DNA of 64,000 nucleotides from contig NZ_JABMCE010000085.1 in the NCBI RefSeq assembly GCF_013359865.1, positions 1 through 64,000 of the forward strand. The letters are read 5' to 3'. Shown here piece by piece: positions 1-8,244 of this stretch (its first letter is position 1; each line of letters opens with the position of its first letter). Source of the DNA: Curtobacterium pusillum (GTDB lineage: Bacteria; Actinomycetota; Actinomycetes; Actinomycetales; Microbacteriaceae). Under the pieces are notes generated by a model, which made no database searches, was not told where the DNA came from, and worked only from the letters and a program-made list of their open reading frames with translations. A program made the position numbers and the translations under genes.

Positions 1-1226
1 GCACCGACGCCCGCGCCCGCGTACACGTCGAGCGCCGCGTCGACGCCGCCGCCCTGCGGGACCGGGTGCCCGGCCCGCCGCAGCGCGTTCTCGAGCGCGG
101 CGAGCGTCGTCACGACGGTGTCCTTCCGGGCGTTGTAGCCCATGGTGCCGATCCGCCACACCCTGCCGTGCAGGGGCCCGAACGACGTGCCGATCTCGAT
201 CCCGTGGTCGTGCAGCATCGCGGAGCGGACGTCGTCGCCGTGCACGTCCGACGGGATCTCGACCGCGAGGACGTTGTGCATCCGGTGCGCGAGGTCGCCG
301 AAGACCCGGAGCCCGAGCGCTTCGACTCCGGTGAGCATCGCGCGGCCGGCGAGTTCGTGGCGGGCGATGGCCTCGTCGACCCCCTCGTCGAGCAGGATGC
401 GCGCGCACTCGTTCGCGGCGTAGAGCATCGAGGCGGCCTCGGTGTGGTGGTTCAGCCGGCGCGGGCCCCAGTAGTCGAGGATCATCGCGAGGTCGAGGTA
501 GTTCGACCGGATGGGCTCGTCGGCCACCTCGTCGCCGGGTTCCCGGATGCCGGCCTCGACGCTCCGGCGGCCGCCGAGCACGTCGACTGCCCGGGCCGAC
601 AGCGACACCGGGGCGCTGCCGGACGGCCCGCCGAGGCACTTCTGCAGACCCGCGCTCACGGCGTCGATGCGCCAGGCATCGAGCTCGAGCGGGTTGCCGC
701 CGATGGTCGCCGTCGCATCCGTGTAGAGCAGCACGCCGTGCCGGTCGCAGATCGCGCCGAGTTCGTCGAGCGGCTGGTTCATGGTGGTGGAGGTGTCGCC
801 CTGCACGATCGCCAGGACCTTCGGCTTCGTCGCGGCGACGGCGGCTTCGATGGCGGACGGGGTGAACACCTGGCCCCACGTCGTCTCGATCGTGTGCACC
901 TCGGCACCGGCCCGCCGGGCGATCTCCTCGAGCAGGTGCCCGAACCGTCCGAACACCGGGACGAGCACCCGGTCACCGGGTGCGAGCAGGGAGACGAGCA
1001 CCGCCTCGATGCCGGCTCGCGAGGTCCCGTCGACGAGCACGGTGGCGTCGTTCCGGGTGCCGAACACCTGTCGGTAGAGCTCCTGCGTCTGGTTCATGGT
1101 GGCGGTCATCCACGGGTCGTACTGCCCGACGAGCGGGGTCGACAGGGCACGGAGCACGCGCGGGTCGGCGGTGATCGGGCCCGGCCCCATGAGGAGGCGG
1201 GCCGGCGGGTTGACGGGGTGGGACAT
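1..1226 (-). CDS. pucG: PucG-type (S)-ureidoglycine/alanine-glyoxylate aminotransferase, 3' end outside window
   Basis: A class-V PLP-dependent aminotransferase of at least 408 residues whose C-terminus lies beyond the left edge. The ATG at 1226 is preceded by GGAAGG at a good distance. The N-terminal LLMGPGPITADPRV and the PLP-lysine motif SAGLQKCLGGPSG (Lys near residue 196) are typical of the alanine-glyoxylate/PucG family, which transfers an amino group from ureidoglycine or alanine to glyoxylate late in purine breakdown. It lies 39 nt downstream of the AtzH-amidase fusion and last in the visible allantoinase operon, which favours the ureidoglycine role over photorespiratory-type AGT. Family assignment is firm; exact substrate is inferred from context. 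Confidence 0.85.
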   Translation of the reverse strand, partial: MSHPVNPPARLLMGPGPITADPRVLRALSTPLVGQYDPWMTATMNQTQELYRQVFGTRNDATVLVDGTSRAGIEAVLVSLLAPGDRVLVPVFGRFGHLLEEIARRAGAEVHTIETTWGQVFTPSAIEAAVAATKPKVLAIVQGDTSTTMNQPLDELGAICDRHGVLLYTDATATIGGNPLELDAWRIDAVSAGLQKCLGGPSGSAPVSLSARAVDVLGGRRSVEAGIREPGDEVADEPIRSNYLDLAMILDYWGPRRLNHHTEAASMLYAANECARILLDEGVDEAIARHELAGRAMLTGVEALGLRVFGDLAHRMHNVLAVEIPSDVHGDDVRSAMLHDHGIEIGTSFGPLHGRVWRIGTMGYNARKDTVVTTLAALENALRRAGHPVPQGGGVDAALDVYAGAGVG

Positions 1227-1241
1227 CGGGGCCTTCCGGTT

Positions 1242-1279
1242 GGTGCTCAGCGCGACGGGTGGTGTTCAGCGCGACGGGT
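1242..1279. repeat. 19-bp tandem duplication over a gene end
   Basis: Two adjacent 19-nt copies (1242-1260 and 1261-1279) differ at a single base. The stop codon of the leftward amidase gene (1266-1268) lies inside the second copy, so copy-number change would alter only the amidase tail and the spacing to the aminotransferase gene. Confidence 0.7.
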
Positions 1280-2834
1280 GGGACGGGCGCAACGGGTGGG
1301 AGGGGTTGGACAGGTGGGTCGGGAACGTGGCCGCCGCGGCGACGAGGTCCCGGTCGGTGTCGGGGCCGCCGACCAGGCAGACCCCGACCGGGGCGCCGCC
1401 GACCTGCAGCAGCGGCGCGCTCAGCGCCGGCAGGCCGCCGACACCGGCGACGGCGGTCATCCGGAGGGTCGCCCGCCGGGTGGCGAGGACGTCGGGTCCG
1501 GTAGCGGTCCGCAGCGGGGCGGGCCCGGGGACGGTCGGGAGGCACAACACGCCTCCGCCGACCGCGTCCCGGATCCTGGCGCGCAGTTCCGGCAACCGGG
1601 CGCGGGCGGTGTCCTCGTCCTCCGCGGTGACGGCGGCGGCGGCCGTGAACCGGGCGGCGACGTCCTCGCCGAGCGAACCGGGGTGCTCGCCGATCCAGCG
1701 TCCGTGGTTCCGCCAGGCTTCGGCGGCCTGGACGACCCGCAGCGTCTCGGCGAGGTCGTCGAGGTCCGGCAGGACAATCCGCCGCACCGGCCGGCCCGTG
1801 TCCGCGACCCAGGCGGCGAAGGCCCGCGCGGTGTCCGGTTCGGCGGCGTCGAGCAGGGCCTCCGCGACCAGGAGCGTGCCGTCGTCGACGTCCGTCGCCG
1901 TCTCGGACAGCGAGACCGTGGCGGCCGCGGTGAGCACGTCCGGGCTCCTCGCCAGCCACCCGACGGTGTCGAACGACTGCGCCAGGGGGAGCACGCCGTG
2001 CCGGGACACCGCGTCGTGCGTGGTGCGGAGCCCCCAGAGGCCCTGGTACGAGGCGGGGACCCGCAGGCTGCCCGCGGTGTCCGTCCCGAGTCCGAGGTCG
2101 GCCTGCCCGAGGGCGACCGCCGACGCCGGACCGGAGGTCGAGCCGCCGCCGATCCGGGTGCCGTCCGCACCGTTCGGGGGTGCGCCGAAGTGGGCGTTCC
2201 GGCCCGCGAGCGCGTACGCGAACTCGTCGGTGCCGGCGATCCCGGCGACGTCGGCGCCGGAGTCGAGCAGGGCCCGGAGCGCGGCGGCCGTCTCGGTGGC
2301 GGTCGGTGCCGAGCGCTCGTGTTCGGGGTTCCCGGCGCCGACGACCTGGCCGGCGATGTCGAACAGGTCCTTGACCGCCACCCGGACGCCCGCGAGCGGT
2401 CCGGCACCGGTGCCGTGGACGAGCGGGTCGCCGAGGACCCGCCAGATCGACCGGTCGAACGCCCGCGGCCGACCGGTGACGTGCGCGACCGCGATCCGCC
2501 AGACGCCGTCGGTCCGGCGCCAGAGCTGGGTCTGGAGTCCGCGCCCACCGCCCGCGAACGCCGACTCGCCGACGACGAGCACCGTGTCGCCACCGACCGG
2601 CCGGACCTCCACCGACGCGATGGTTCGCGGCGCGACCCCGCCACGACGGGTGCGGAAGGCGCTGATCGCGTCGTGGCCGCGGAGGAGCCCGGCGTCGTCG
2701 CCGCGGAGGGTCTCCGACCCCGGTTCGAACAGGGCGTCGAGCAGGTCGGTGTCGTCCCGCATCAGCGCCTCCTCGTAGGCCGTGAACGCCGCCTCGAGTC
2801 CGGCGGGCCAGCGGTCCCCGCCGCCGCCGGTCAC
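1266..2834 (-). CDS. AtzH-like (DUF3225) domain fused to an amidase-signature hydrolase
   Basis: The 522-residue protein starts at a GTG (2834) that overlaps the TGA of the upstream gene. Residues about 10-115 resemble the SnoaL-like AtzH/DUF3225 fold (AFTAYEEALMRDDTDLL, ending near WRIAVAHVT). Residues about 125-515 form an amidase-signature domain: Lys in GVRVAVKDLFD, a glycine/serine loop GGGSTSGPASAVALG, and the presumed nucleophile serine in DTAGSLRVPASY. AtzH and AtzE-type proteins act on carboxylated ureas in cyanurate breakdown, so a ureido or carbamoyl substrate derived from allantoin is plausible. The catalytic triad is intact. The fusion may be common in actinobacteria. Substrate unknown. 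Confidence 0.8.
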   Translation of the reverse strand: MTGGGGDRWPAGLEAAFTAYEEALMRDDTDLLDALFEPGSETLRGDDAGLLRGHDAISAFRTRRGGVAPRTIASVEVRPVGGDTVLVVGESAFAGGGRGLQTQLWRRTDGVWRIAVAHVTGRPRAFDRSIWRVLGDPLVHGTGAGPLAGVRVAVKDLFDIAGQVVGAGNPEHERSAPTATETAAALRALLDSGADVAGIAGTDEFAYALAGRNAHFGAPPNGADGTRIGGGSTSGPASAVALGQADLGLGTDTAGSLRVPASYQGLWGLRTTHDAVSRHGVLPLAQSFDTVGWLARSPDVLTAAATVSLSETATDVDDGTLLVAEALLDAAEPDTARAFAAWVADTGRPVRRIVLPDLDDLAETLRVVQAAEAWRNHGRWIGEHPGSLGEDVAARFTAAAAVTAEDEDTARARLPELRARIRDAVGGGVLCLPTVPGPAPLRTATGPDVLATRRATLRMTAVAGVGGLPALSAPLLQVGGAPVGVCLVGGPDTDRDLVAAAATFPTHLSNPSHPLRPSHPSR

Positions 2835-3895
2835 GGTCCGACCTCGGCGAAGTCGGCCTTCCGCACCATGGCGTGCGACCCGCACACCAGGTCGACCACC
2901 TGGGAGATGCGGAAGTCCGTGGCGGCACTGAGGTACGCGTACGCGATGTGCTCGTCGACGCCCCACCGCGCCCGGAGCAGGGCGATGGCGGCCCGGACGC
3001 ACCGCCGGACGGCCTCGTCGAGGTCCTGGTCGAGTCCGGTGGGCACGAGGTACTCGGCCGTCTCGGCGAGCGGACCGACGAGCTCCCCGAACCGGCGGAG
3101 GGCCGCCGTCCGCGGGACCAGGTCGAGACGGAGGGTCAGACGGAGCGAGGCCTCCATCGCGGTGAGTGCCACCTCGCCGTCGCCCTGCGCGAAGTGCGGG
3201 TCGCCGACGTACACGCCCGCTCCCGGCACGAACACGGGCAGGTGCAGCGTCGCCCCGGCCGTCAGCAGGGCGATGTCGACGTTGCCGCCGTACGTTCCCG
3301 GAGGCACCGAGTGCGCGCGGTCGTCGGAGTCGGGCGTGACCCCGACGATGCCGGGGAACGGCCGGAGCGGGAACGTGATGACGCGGGGGCCGCCCTCGAC
3401 CGCGGGGAGCCGTCCGTGCGCCACCCCGTCCCGACTGACGACGTCGGCGAACACCGACACGCTCGTCTCGGCCCTGGGGAGCTCGCCGGGCAGGGCTCCG
3501 CGTCCGTGCCGGTTCGAGATGACGCCGTACGGCACCCGCGGATCCGCTGCGAGGACCGTCACGGACACGACGTCACCGGGTTCGGCCCCGTCGACGGCGA
3601 TCGGACGCGAGACCACGTGCGGACCGTCCTCGGGGCCACGACGGAGCGACCGGGCGATGTCCACGGCGTCGACGAGCACGCCGTCGCGAGGGACACCGTG
3701 CCGGCCGAAGAACGCCACCGGGTCGCCGCCCTGGTCGTCGAGGATGCCCTCGTGGCTGACCGTGTCGACCGAGAGGACCGTCCCCGACGGCACCGTCAGC
3801 GCGGGATCGTCACGGCGCGAGGGCAGGCGGCCCCAGAGGACGTCGGACGGCGTCGACCCGAGGTGCGCGTCGGTCTGCCGCAGGAGCTCAGGCAC
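2831..3895 (-). CDS. acetamidase/formamidase family protein
   Basis: A 354-residue cytosolic protein of the FmdA/AmdA family, which hydrolyses small amides to ammonia and an acid. Supporting motifs are ADPRVPYGVISNRHG, the GTYGGNVD segment and VYVGDPHFAQGDGE, the metal-site region of the family, followed by the usual C-terminal ATDFRISQVVD stretch. It overlaps allantoinase by 8 nt and the downstream amidase by 4 nt, so all three are translationally coupled. In this setting it probably releases ammonia from formamide or another small amide produced during ureide breakdown; the substrate is inferred. Confidence 0.85.
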   Translation of the reverse strand: MPELLRQTDAHLGSTPSDVLWGRLPSRRDDPALTVPSGTVLSVDTVSHEGILDDQGGDPVAFFGRHGVPRDGVLVDAVDIARSLRRGPEDGPHVVSRPIAVDGAEPGDVVSVTVLAADPRVPYGVISNRHGRGALPGELPRAETSVSVFADVVSRDGVAHGRLPAVEGGPRVITFPLRPFPGIVGVTPDSDDRAHSVPPGTYGGNVDIALLTAGATLHLPVFVPGAGVYVGDPHFAQGDGEVALTAMEASLRLTLRLDLVPRTAALRRFGELVGPLAETAEYLVPTGLDQDLDEAVRRCVRAAIALLRARWGVDEHIAYAYLSAATDFRISQVVDLVCGSHAMVRKADFAEVGP

Positions 3896-5291
3896 GGGCG
3901 ATCAGCTTCCCCTCGACGGCGGTGACGCCCGCGGTGGCGGAGGCGATGCGGCGGCCACGGAGGAAGGTGTCGGTGACGCGGCCACGTGCCTCCAGGCCGG
4001 CGTACGCGGAGACGGGGTTGCGGTGGGCGAGCGCGGCCACGTCGATCGTCTCGATCGCGTCCGGGTCGAACACGGCCAGGTGGGCGAGCGCGCCCGGCGC
4101 GATCCGTCCGCGGTCGCTGCTGCCGATGAGCGCCGCGGGCGCGGTCGTCACGGCGGGCAGGACCCGGTCGAGGGGGAGTCCGCGGCGGTGCGCCTCGGTC
4201 CACAGGGCACGGAAGCCGACCTGCAGCCCGGCGATGCCGCCCCACGCGAGTCCCCAGTCGTCGACCTTGAGGTCGGCGGTCGAGGGCGAGTGATCGGACA
4301 CGACCATGTCGATGGTGCCGTCGAGGAGACCCTCCCAGAGGGCGTTCCGGTTCGCGTCGTCGCGGATCGGCGGGCAGCACTTGAACCGGGTCGCACCATC
4401 CGGGATGGCGGCGGCCTCGAACGTCAGGTAGTGCGGGCAGGTCTCGACCGTGATCGCGACGCCGTCGTCCTTCGCGGCGCGGATCATCGGCAGGGCGCCG
4501 GCGTCCGACAGGTGCAGCACGTGCACCCGGGCACCGGTCGCACGGGCGCCGTCGATGACCCGGGCGATCGCGGACCGTTCCGCGGTTGCGGGGCGGGTCT
4601 CGAGGAAGTCCTCGTAGCGGGACCCGAGCGCATCGTGGGGGAGCAGGTGGTCCGGGTCCTCGGCGTGCACGATGAGCAGCGCGCCGATCCTCGCGACCTC
4701 GGCGATCGCGCTCCGGAGCTGCTCCGCGCCGAGGTGCGGGAACTCGTCGACGCCCGACGGAGCCGTGAAGCACTTGAAGCCGAACACCCCGACGTCGTGC
4801 AACGCGTCGAGGGACCCGAGGCTGTCCGGGACGGCGCCGCCCCAGAAGCCGACGTCGACCGCGACGCGGCCCTCGGCGCTCGCACGCTTCGTCGCGAGCG
4901 CGTCGACCGTCGTCGTCGCCGGGATCGAGTTGAGCGGCATGTCGACGATGGTGGTGACGCCGCCCAGGGCCGCCGCGCGGGTGGCCGAGGCGAAGCCCTC
5001 CCACTGCGTCCGACCCGGCTCGTTCACGTGCACGTGCGTGTCGACGAGGCCGGGGAGCAGCACGTGGCCGTCCGGGACGGCGTGCTCCTGGAGGGCCTCC
5101 ACCGCGGCGTCGACCGGCAGCAGGTCCGCGATGCGGCCGTCGCGGACGACGACGGCCGCGGGCCGGAAGCCGCCGTCGATCCAGGCTCGCCGCGCTCGGA
5201 ACACGACGTCCGCCGGGGTGGCGATCGCGGTCGATGGTGCCAACGGGGAGACCTCCGGGTCGGGCGGGTGAGCGGGGTGTTCCGGGCTCAT
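3888..5291 (-). CDS. allB: allantoinase (cyclic amidohydrolase)
   Basis: A 467-residue amidohydrolase of the allantoinase/dihydropyrimidinase group, which opens the hydantoin ring of allantoin to allantoate. The metal motif VDTHVHVNEPGRTQWEG, the carboxylated-lysine context GFKCFTAPSG, HAEDPDHL, and DHSPSTADLK near residue 310 are all present and typical of AllB. The ATG at 5291 is the only reasonable start close to the promoter; it lies 5 nt after a TAGCGT -10 element, so the mRNA may be leaderless. It heads the operon containing the amidase genes and the aminotransferase, and three GlnR-type boxes lie just upstream. Confidence 0.9.
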   Translation of the reverse strand: MSPEHPAHPPDPEVSPLAPSTAIATPADVVFRARRAWIDGGFRPAAVVVRDGRIADLLPVDAAVEALQEHAVPDGHVLLPGLVDTHVHVNEPGRTQWEGFASATRAAALGGVTTIVDMPLNSIPATTTVDALATKRASAEGRVAVDVGFWGGAVPDSLGSLDALHDVGVFGFKCFTAPSGVDEFPHLGAEQLRSAIAEVARIGALLIVHAEDPDHLLPHDALGSRYEDFLETRPATAERSAIARVIDGARATGARVHVLHLSDAGALPMIRAAKDDGVAITVETCPHYLTFEAAAIPDGATRFKCCPPIRDDANRNALWEGLLDGTIDMVVSDHSPSTADLKVDDWGLAWGGIAGLQVGFRALWTEAHRRGLPLDRVLPAVTTAPAALIGSSDRGRIAPGALAHLAVFDPDAIETIDVAALAHRNPVSAYAGLEARGRVTDTFLRGRRIASATAGVTAVEGKLIARA

Positions 5292-5296
5292 CTGCG

Positions 5297-5350
5297 ACGC
5301 TAGGGAACGCGGTCGGTCCGGCCGTTTCGCCCGTGTAACGGTCGTGTGAC
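5297..5350 (-). promoter_or_regulatory. GlnR-type promoter of the allantoinase operon
   Basis: Read leftwards, GTCAC (5350-5346), GTTAC (5339-5335) and GAAAC (5328-5324) repeat every 11 bp, the spacing of actinobacterial GlnR a/b half-sites. The -10 hexamer TAGCGT starts at 5302. The gap is 21 nt, one 11-bp turn more than the 10 nt seen at the other promoters of this type here; a degenerate fourth box could fill 5317-5313. Binding by GlnR is inferred. Confidence 0.75.
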
Positions 5351-5400
5351 GCCCGCGGCCGGTGAAACGCTCGTTCCGGAGCGTCGTCCCGCTCGCGCGT

Positions 5401-5967
5401 TCATCCCGGCCAGTGCTCGAGCGCCCACCCGCCGTCGGCCGTCCGCTCGTAGGCCAGGCGGTTGCTCGGTCCGTCCACGTCGCCCTGCCAGAACAGCATC
5501 CGGACCGGCGTGATCGCGTAGCCGACCCAGGTGTCCGGCGGTTCGAGGGCGTCGTCGCGTTCCTGCACGAACGCCGCCCACCGTTCCCGGCGGCGCGTGG
5601 TGGGCTCGGCGGCGAGCTCGTGGTCGTTGAGCCAGGCGAGCACCTGCAGGTACCGGGTGCGCGCGGCGAACGCGACCCGTGCCTCCTCGTCCGTCACCCG
5701 CCGGACGTCACCCGTGACGACGAGCTGCCGGGCGACCTCGGGCTGCAGGACGGTGACGGTGGCGCGGGGGTCGGCCGCCAGTTCCGCCGCCTTCCGGCTC
5801 CTGGTGTCGGTGTGGAAGTGCAGCCGCTCGCCGTCGAAGCGGGAGAGCAGGACGGTCCGGGCCGACGGGTAGCCGTCGAGTCCGACGGTCGACAGCGTGA
5901 CGGTCGGGGTCAGTCCGGACTCCGGGGTGGGCAGCCAGTCCGCCGCCAGCGCGAACGGGTCGGTCAC
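5401..5967 (-). CDS. pyridoxamine 5'-phosphate oxidase family protein (PdxH-like)
   Basis: A 188-residue FMN-binding split-barrel protein starting at a GTG that overlaps the stop of the creatininase-like gene. PSARTVLLSRFDG, HFHTDTRSRKAAEL and the C-terminal WQGDVDGPSNRL with a final HWPG follow the PdxH layout, and 188 residues is slightly short of the usual 200-220. PdxH oxidises pyridoxamine/pyridoxine phosphate to PLP. It is last in the FAD oxidase-creatininase unit. It could supply PLP to the neighbouring aminotransferase or act on a pathway intermediate; neither is shown by the sequence. Confidence 0.75.
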   Translation of the reverse strand: MTDPFALAADWLPTPESGLTPTVTLSTVGLDGYPSARTVLLSRFDGERLHFHTDTRSRKAAELAADPRATVTVLQPEVARQLVVTGDVRRVTDEEARVAFAARTRYLQVLAWLNDHELAAEPTTRRRERWAAFVQERDDALEPPDTWVGYAITPVRMLFWQGDVDGPSNRLAYERTADGGWALEHWPG

Positions 5968-6779
5968 GCCGGCGGCCGCGGGTCGAAGCGGGCGATCTCG
6001 TGCAGTGACGCCACCGCCTCGGCGAGGGAGTGCTCCCACAGCGCGGCGCCGTACGACGCGCTCGCCCGGCTCGCGTCGCCGACGACCCCCGGTGTCCCGA
6101 AGTCGTCCGACAACCAGCCGAAGGACACCGGGCCGCCGTTGAACGCGATCTTCTCGAAGCCGGCCACGTGCTCGGGCACCCATCGCTCGGCGCGCGACAT
6201 GTCGACCAGGTCGGGGCGGAGGTGCAGGATCATCGACGTCTCCGCCGCGCCGCCGTGGATGCCGAGGCCGAGCTCGTCGGCGTCCTCGCCGTCCGGACCG
6301 GGCAGCCGGGCGAGTGTCGGCATGAGGAACGTCTTCAGCTCGTACCGCTTCCGGATCTCCCGGAGCGCGACCTGCAGCAGGGCGACGTTGCCACCGTGCC
6401 CGTTCGCGAACACGAGTGTGCCGGCACCGGTGAGCGCGACAGCCCGACCGACCTGCACCACGGTGTCGAACATCGTCGCCGCGTCCAGCCACACCGTGCC
6501 CGGGGCCCAGCTGTGCTCGTCCGACTTCGTGAACGCCAGCGTCGGCAGCTGCCACACGTCGAGCCCCTCCGCGGCCGCCCGGTCCACCGCGGCACCCCCG
6601 ATGTGGTCGGCGAGCAGGAAGTCGGTCAGGAGCGGCAGGTGCGGCCCGTGGTGCTCGACGGCACCGGTGGGCTGCACGACGATGGTGTCGGCGGTGAACC
6701 GCGCGGCGACGTCCGGTCCGGACAGCTCGGCGAGCTTCCGGGTCCCCGGCGTGCGCGCGGTGTCGTCGGTGACGCTCAC
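5964..6779 (-). CDS. creatininase-family amidohydrolase
   Basis: A 271-residue member of the creatininase fold, which contains creatinine amidohydrolase, the riboflavin-pathway formamide hydrolase ArfB and mycofactocin MftE. The metal motifs VQPTGAVEHHGPHLPL, NGHGGNVALL and GIHGGAAETSM are complete. It overlaps the FAD oxidase by 4 nt and the PdxH-like gene by 4 nt. No mycofactocin or riboflavin genes lie nearby, so cleavage of a cyclic or linear amide in N-heterocycle use is the best contextual guess. The substrate cannot be read from the sequence. Confidence 0.85.
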   Translation of the reverse strand: MSVTDDTARTPGTRKLAELSGPDVAARFTADTIVVQPTGAVEHHGPHLPLLTDFLLADHIGGAAVDRAAAEGLDVWQLPTLAFTKSDEHSWAPGTVWLDAATMFDTVVQVGRAVALTGAGTLVFANGHGGNVALLQVALREIRKRYELKTFLMPTLARLPGPDGEDADELGLGIHGGAAETSMILHLRPDLVDMSRAERWVPEHVAGFEKIAFNGGPVSFGWLSDDFGTPGVVGDASRASASYGAALWEHSLAEAVASLHEIARFDPRPPA

Positions 6780-8152
6780 TTGCCGAACCCCGGGACGCTC
6801 GGCTGTGCCGACGCGGTGGACCCGCCGGAGAGCACGAGCGACGGGTCGATGACGTGCCCCGGGTTGAGGAGCCCGACCGGGTCGGTGCGCCGCTTCAGCG
6901 CGAGCAGCTCCTCGACGCCGTGGTCGACGTAGTACTGGTGCGGGCTGTGCACCCGCACGCCGAGGTCGTCCAGCACGGGGTAACCGGCGTAGACGTCCTC
7001 GGCACCGGTGTACGGGGCGGTGAGCATGCCGATCGGGCCGACGTGCGCGGCCTCGATGTGCAGCATCCCGCCCGGGTACACGGCCTCGACCTCGGCGATC
7101 CGGTCGATGAGCGCTTCACCGCCGACCTCGACGTGGAAGTACTCCGTGTCCGCGGTGTTCCGCTTGAGCCACCAGATCGGGTGGTTGTAGGACAGCATCG
7201 AGACCTTCGTGGTCTGCTGCAGGCCCTCGCGGACGTCCTCGACGGTGCCGCCGGCCTCGGCGACGAGCGCCTGCGCCTCGTCGAGCGTGACCGCGTCGAC
7301 GATGCCGCGGAGACTCGCCCGGCCCGCGACGATCGCCGCGTCCTTCGGCAACGTCGCGGCGACCTCGGCGCGGTCGGCACTCACCAGGCGCGGTGCCGGG
7401 GTCAGCCCGCGGAGGGTCCGGACCGCCGTGAGCGCTTCCTCGAAGGTCGGGAAGCTCGCGTACAGCGCACGCCAGTCCTGCAGCGGCTCCAGCCGGACCG
7501 TTGCGCGGGCGATGACACCGGCCGTGCCGTAGGTGTGCACGAACGGCTGGGCCTCGTCCCCCTCGACGTGCCGGAGCCCGTCCTCGCCGGGCAGCGCGAT
7601 GTCGAGCGCGGTGACGAAGCCCTGCCAGTTCGACCCGTGCGAGATCGACCCCGTGCCGCCGGACCCGCCCGACAGGAACCCGCCGATCGTGGACTGCGCC
7701 GTCGACGGGTACATCCAGAGTTGCTGCCCCGCGCCCGCCGCGGCCTGCTCGAGCGCGACCATCGTCGCACCCGCCTCGGCGGTGATCCAGCCGTCCCCGA
7801 CCTCGACGACGGCGCGCGCCCGCGAGGTGTCGAGCACGAGGCCGCCGTGCAGGGGGATGCCCTGTCCGTAGTTGCCGGTGCCCTTGCCGCGGGTGGTGAC
7901 GGGCACGCCGTGGCGGACGGCGGCGGCGAGGGTGTCGGCGATCTCGTCGGCGCTCGCCGGTGACGCGACGAGGTCCGCGAGTCCGAGTGGCAGCTGCTCG
8001 GAGAGGATCGGGCTCATGGTCGCCTCGTCGACGGAGGCGCGCTCGCGGGTGCGCCGGTCGTCGCTGACGCCGCGCTCGCCGAGCAGGGCGAGGAGCTCGG
8101 CGCGGAGCGCGGCGAGCGCCTCCGTGGTGGCCGTGGGGGCGGTGGTGGTCAT
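6776..8152 (-). CDS. FAD-binding PCMH-type oxidoreductase
   Basis: A 458-residue flavoprotein with an N-terminal PCMH-type FAD domain (TRGKGTGNYGQGIPLHGGLVL, residues about 95-115, then GGFLSGGSGGTGSISHGSNW) and a C-terminal domain ending LLNPGHVID, the usual finish of glycolate oxidase/lactate dehydrogenase GlcD-type enzymes. The ATG at 8152 is chosen because the frame upstream runs through a terminator hairpin and has no homology. It is the first gene of a three-gene coupled unit with the creatininase and PdxH-like genes. It probably oxidises a hydroxylated or amino intermediate; no GlcE/F or Fe-S partner is adjacent. Confidence 0.8.
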   Translation of the reverse strand: MTTTAPTATTEALAALRAELLALLGERGVSDDRRTRERASVDEATMSPILSEQLPLGLADLVASPASADEIADTLAAAVRHGVPVTTRGKGTGNYGQGIPLHGGLVLDTSRARAVVEVGDGWITAEAGATMVALEQAAAGAGQQLWMYPSTAQSTIGGFLSGGSGGTGSISHGSNWQGFVTALDIALPGEDGLRHVEGDEAQPFVHTYGTAGVIARATVRLEPLQDWRALYASFPTFEEALTAVRTLRGLTPAPRLVSADRAEVAATLPKDAAIVAGRASLRGIVDAVTLDEAQALVAEAGGTVEDVREGLQQTTKVSMLSYNHPIWWLKRNTADTEYFHVEVGGEALIDRIAEVEAVYPGGMLHIEAAHVGPIGMLTAPYTGAEDVYAGYPVLDDLGVRVHSPHQYYVDHGVEELLALKRRTDPVGLLNPGHVIDPSLVLSGGSTASAQPSVPGFGK

Positions 8153-8186
8153 GCTGGCTCCAGTGGGGTGGGTGGTGCGGAGACGA

Positions 8187-8230
8187 CGGACGGGAGGCGC
8201 GGGGCGGCGTCGGCCAGCGCCTCCCGTCCG
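8187..8230 (-). terminator. GGACGGGAGGCGC-family hairpin
   Basis: Perfect 14-bp inverted arms (8187-8200 and 8217-8230) with a 16-nt loop lie 14 nt after the stop of the substrate-binding protein gene. The arm sequence CGGACGGGAGGCGC recurs in four other terminators here. No U-tract follows. Confidence 0.7.
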
Positions 8231-8244
8231 GTGGGTGGGAGCGG

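Noticed and set aside
2831-3002. A longer N-terminus for the AtzH-amidase fusion, starting near 3002
   Set aside because: The extra 56 residues lie inside the acetamidase-type gene and have no homology; the GTG at 2834 with a 4-nt overlap fits the operon style.
66-5303. A 1745-codon open frame on the + strand
   Set aside because: It runs antisense to five well-supported leftward genes; GC-rich codon bias removes stops from the opposite strand. The product has no recognisable domain.
5964-6779. Mycofactocin protein MftE
   Set aside because: The creatininase fold fits, but no mftA-mftD or mftF genes are present and the context is nitrogen use.
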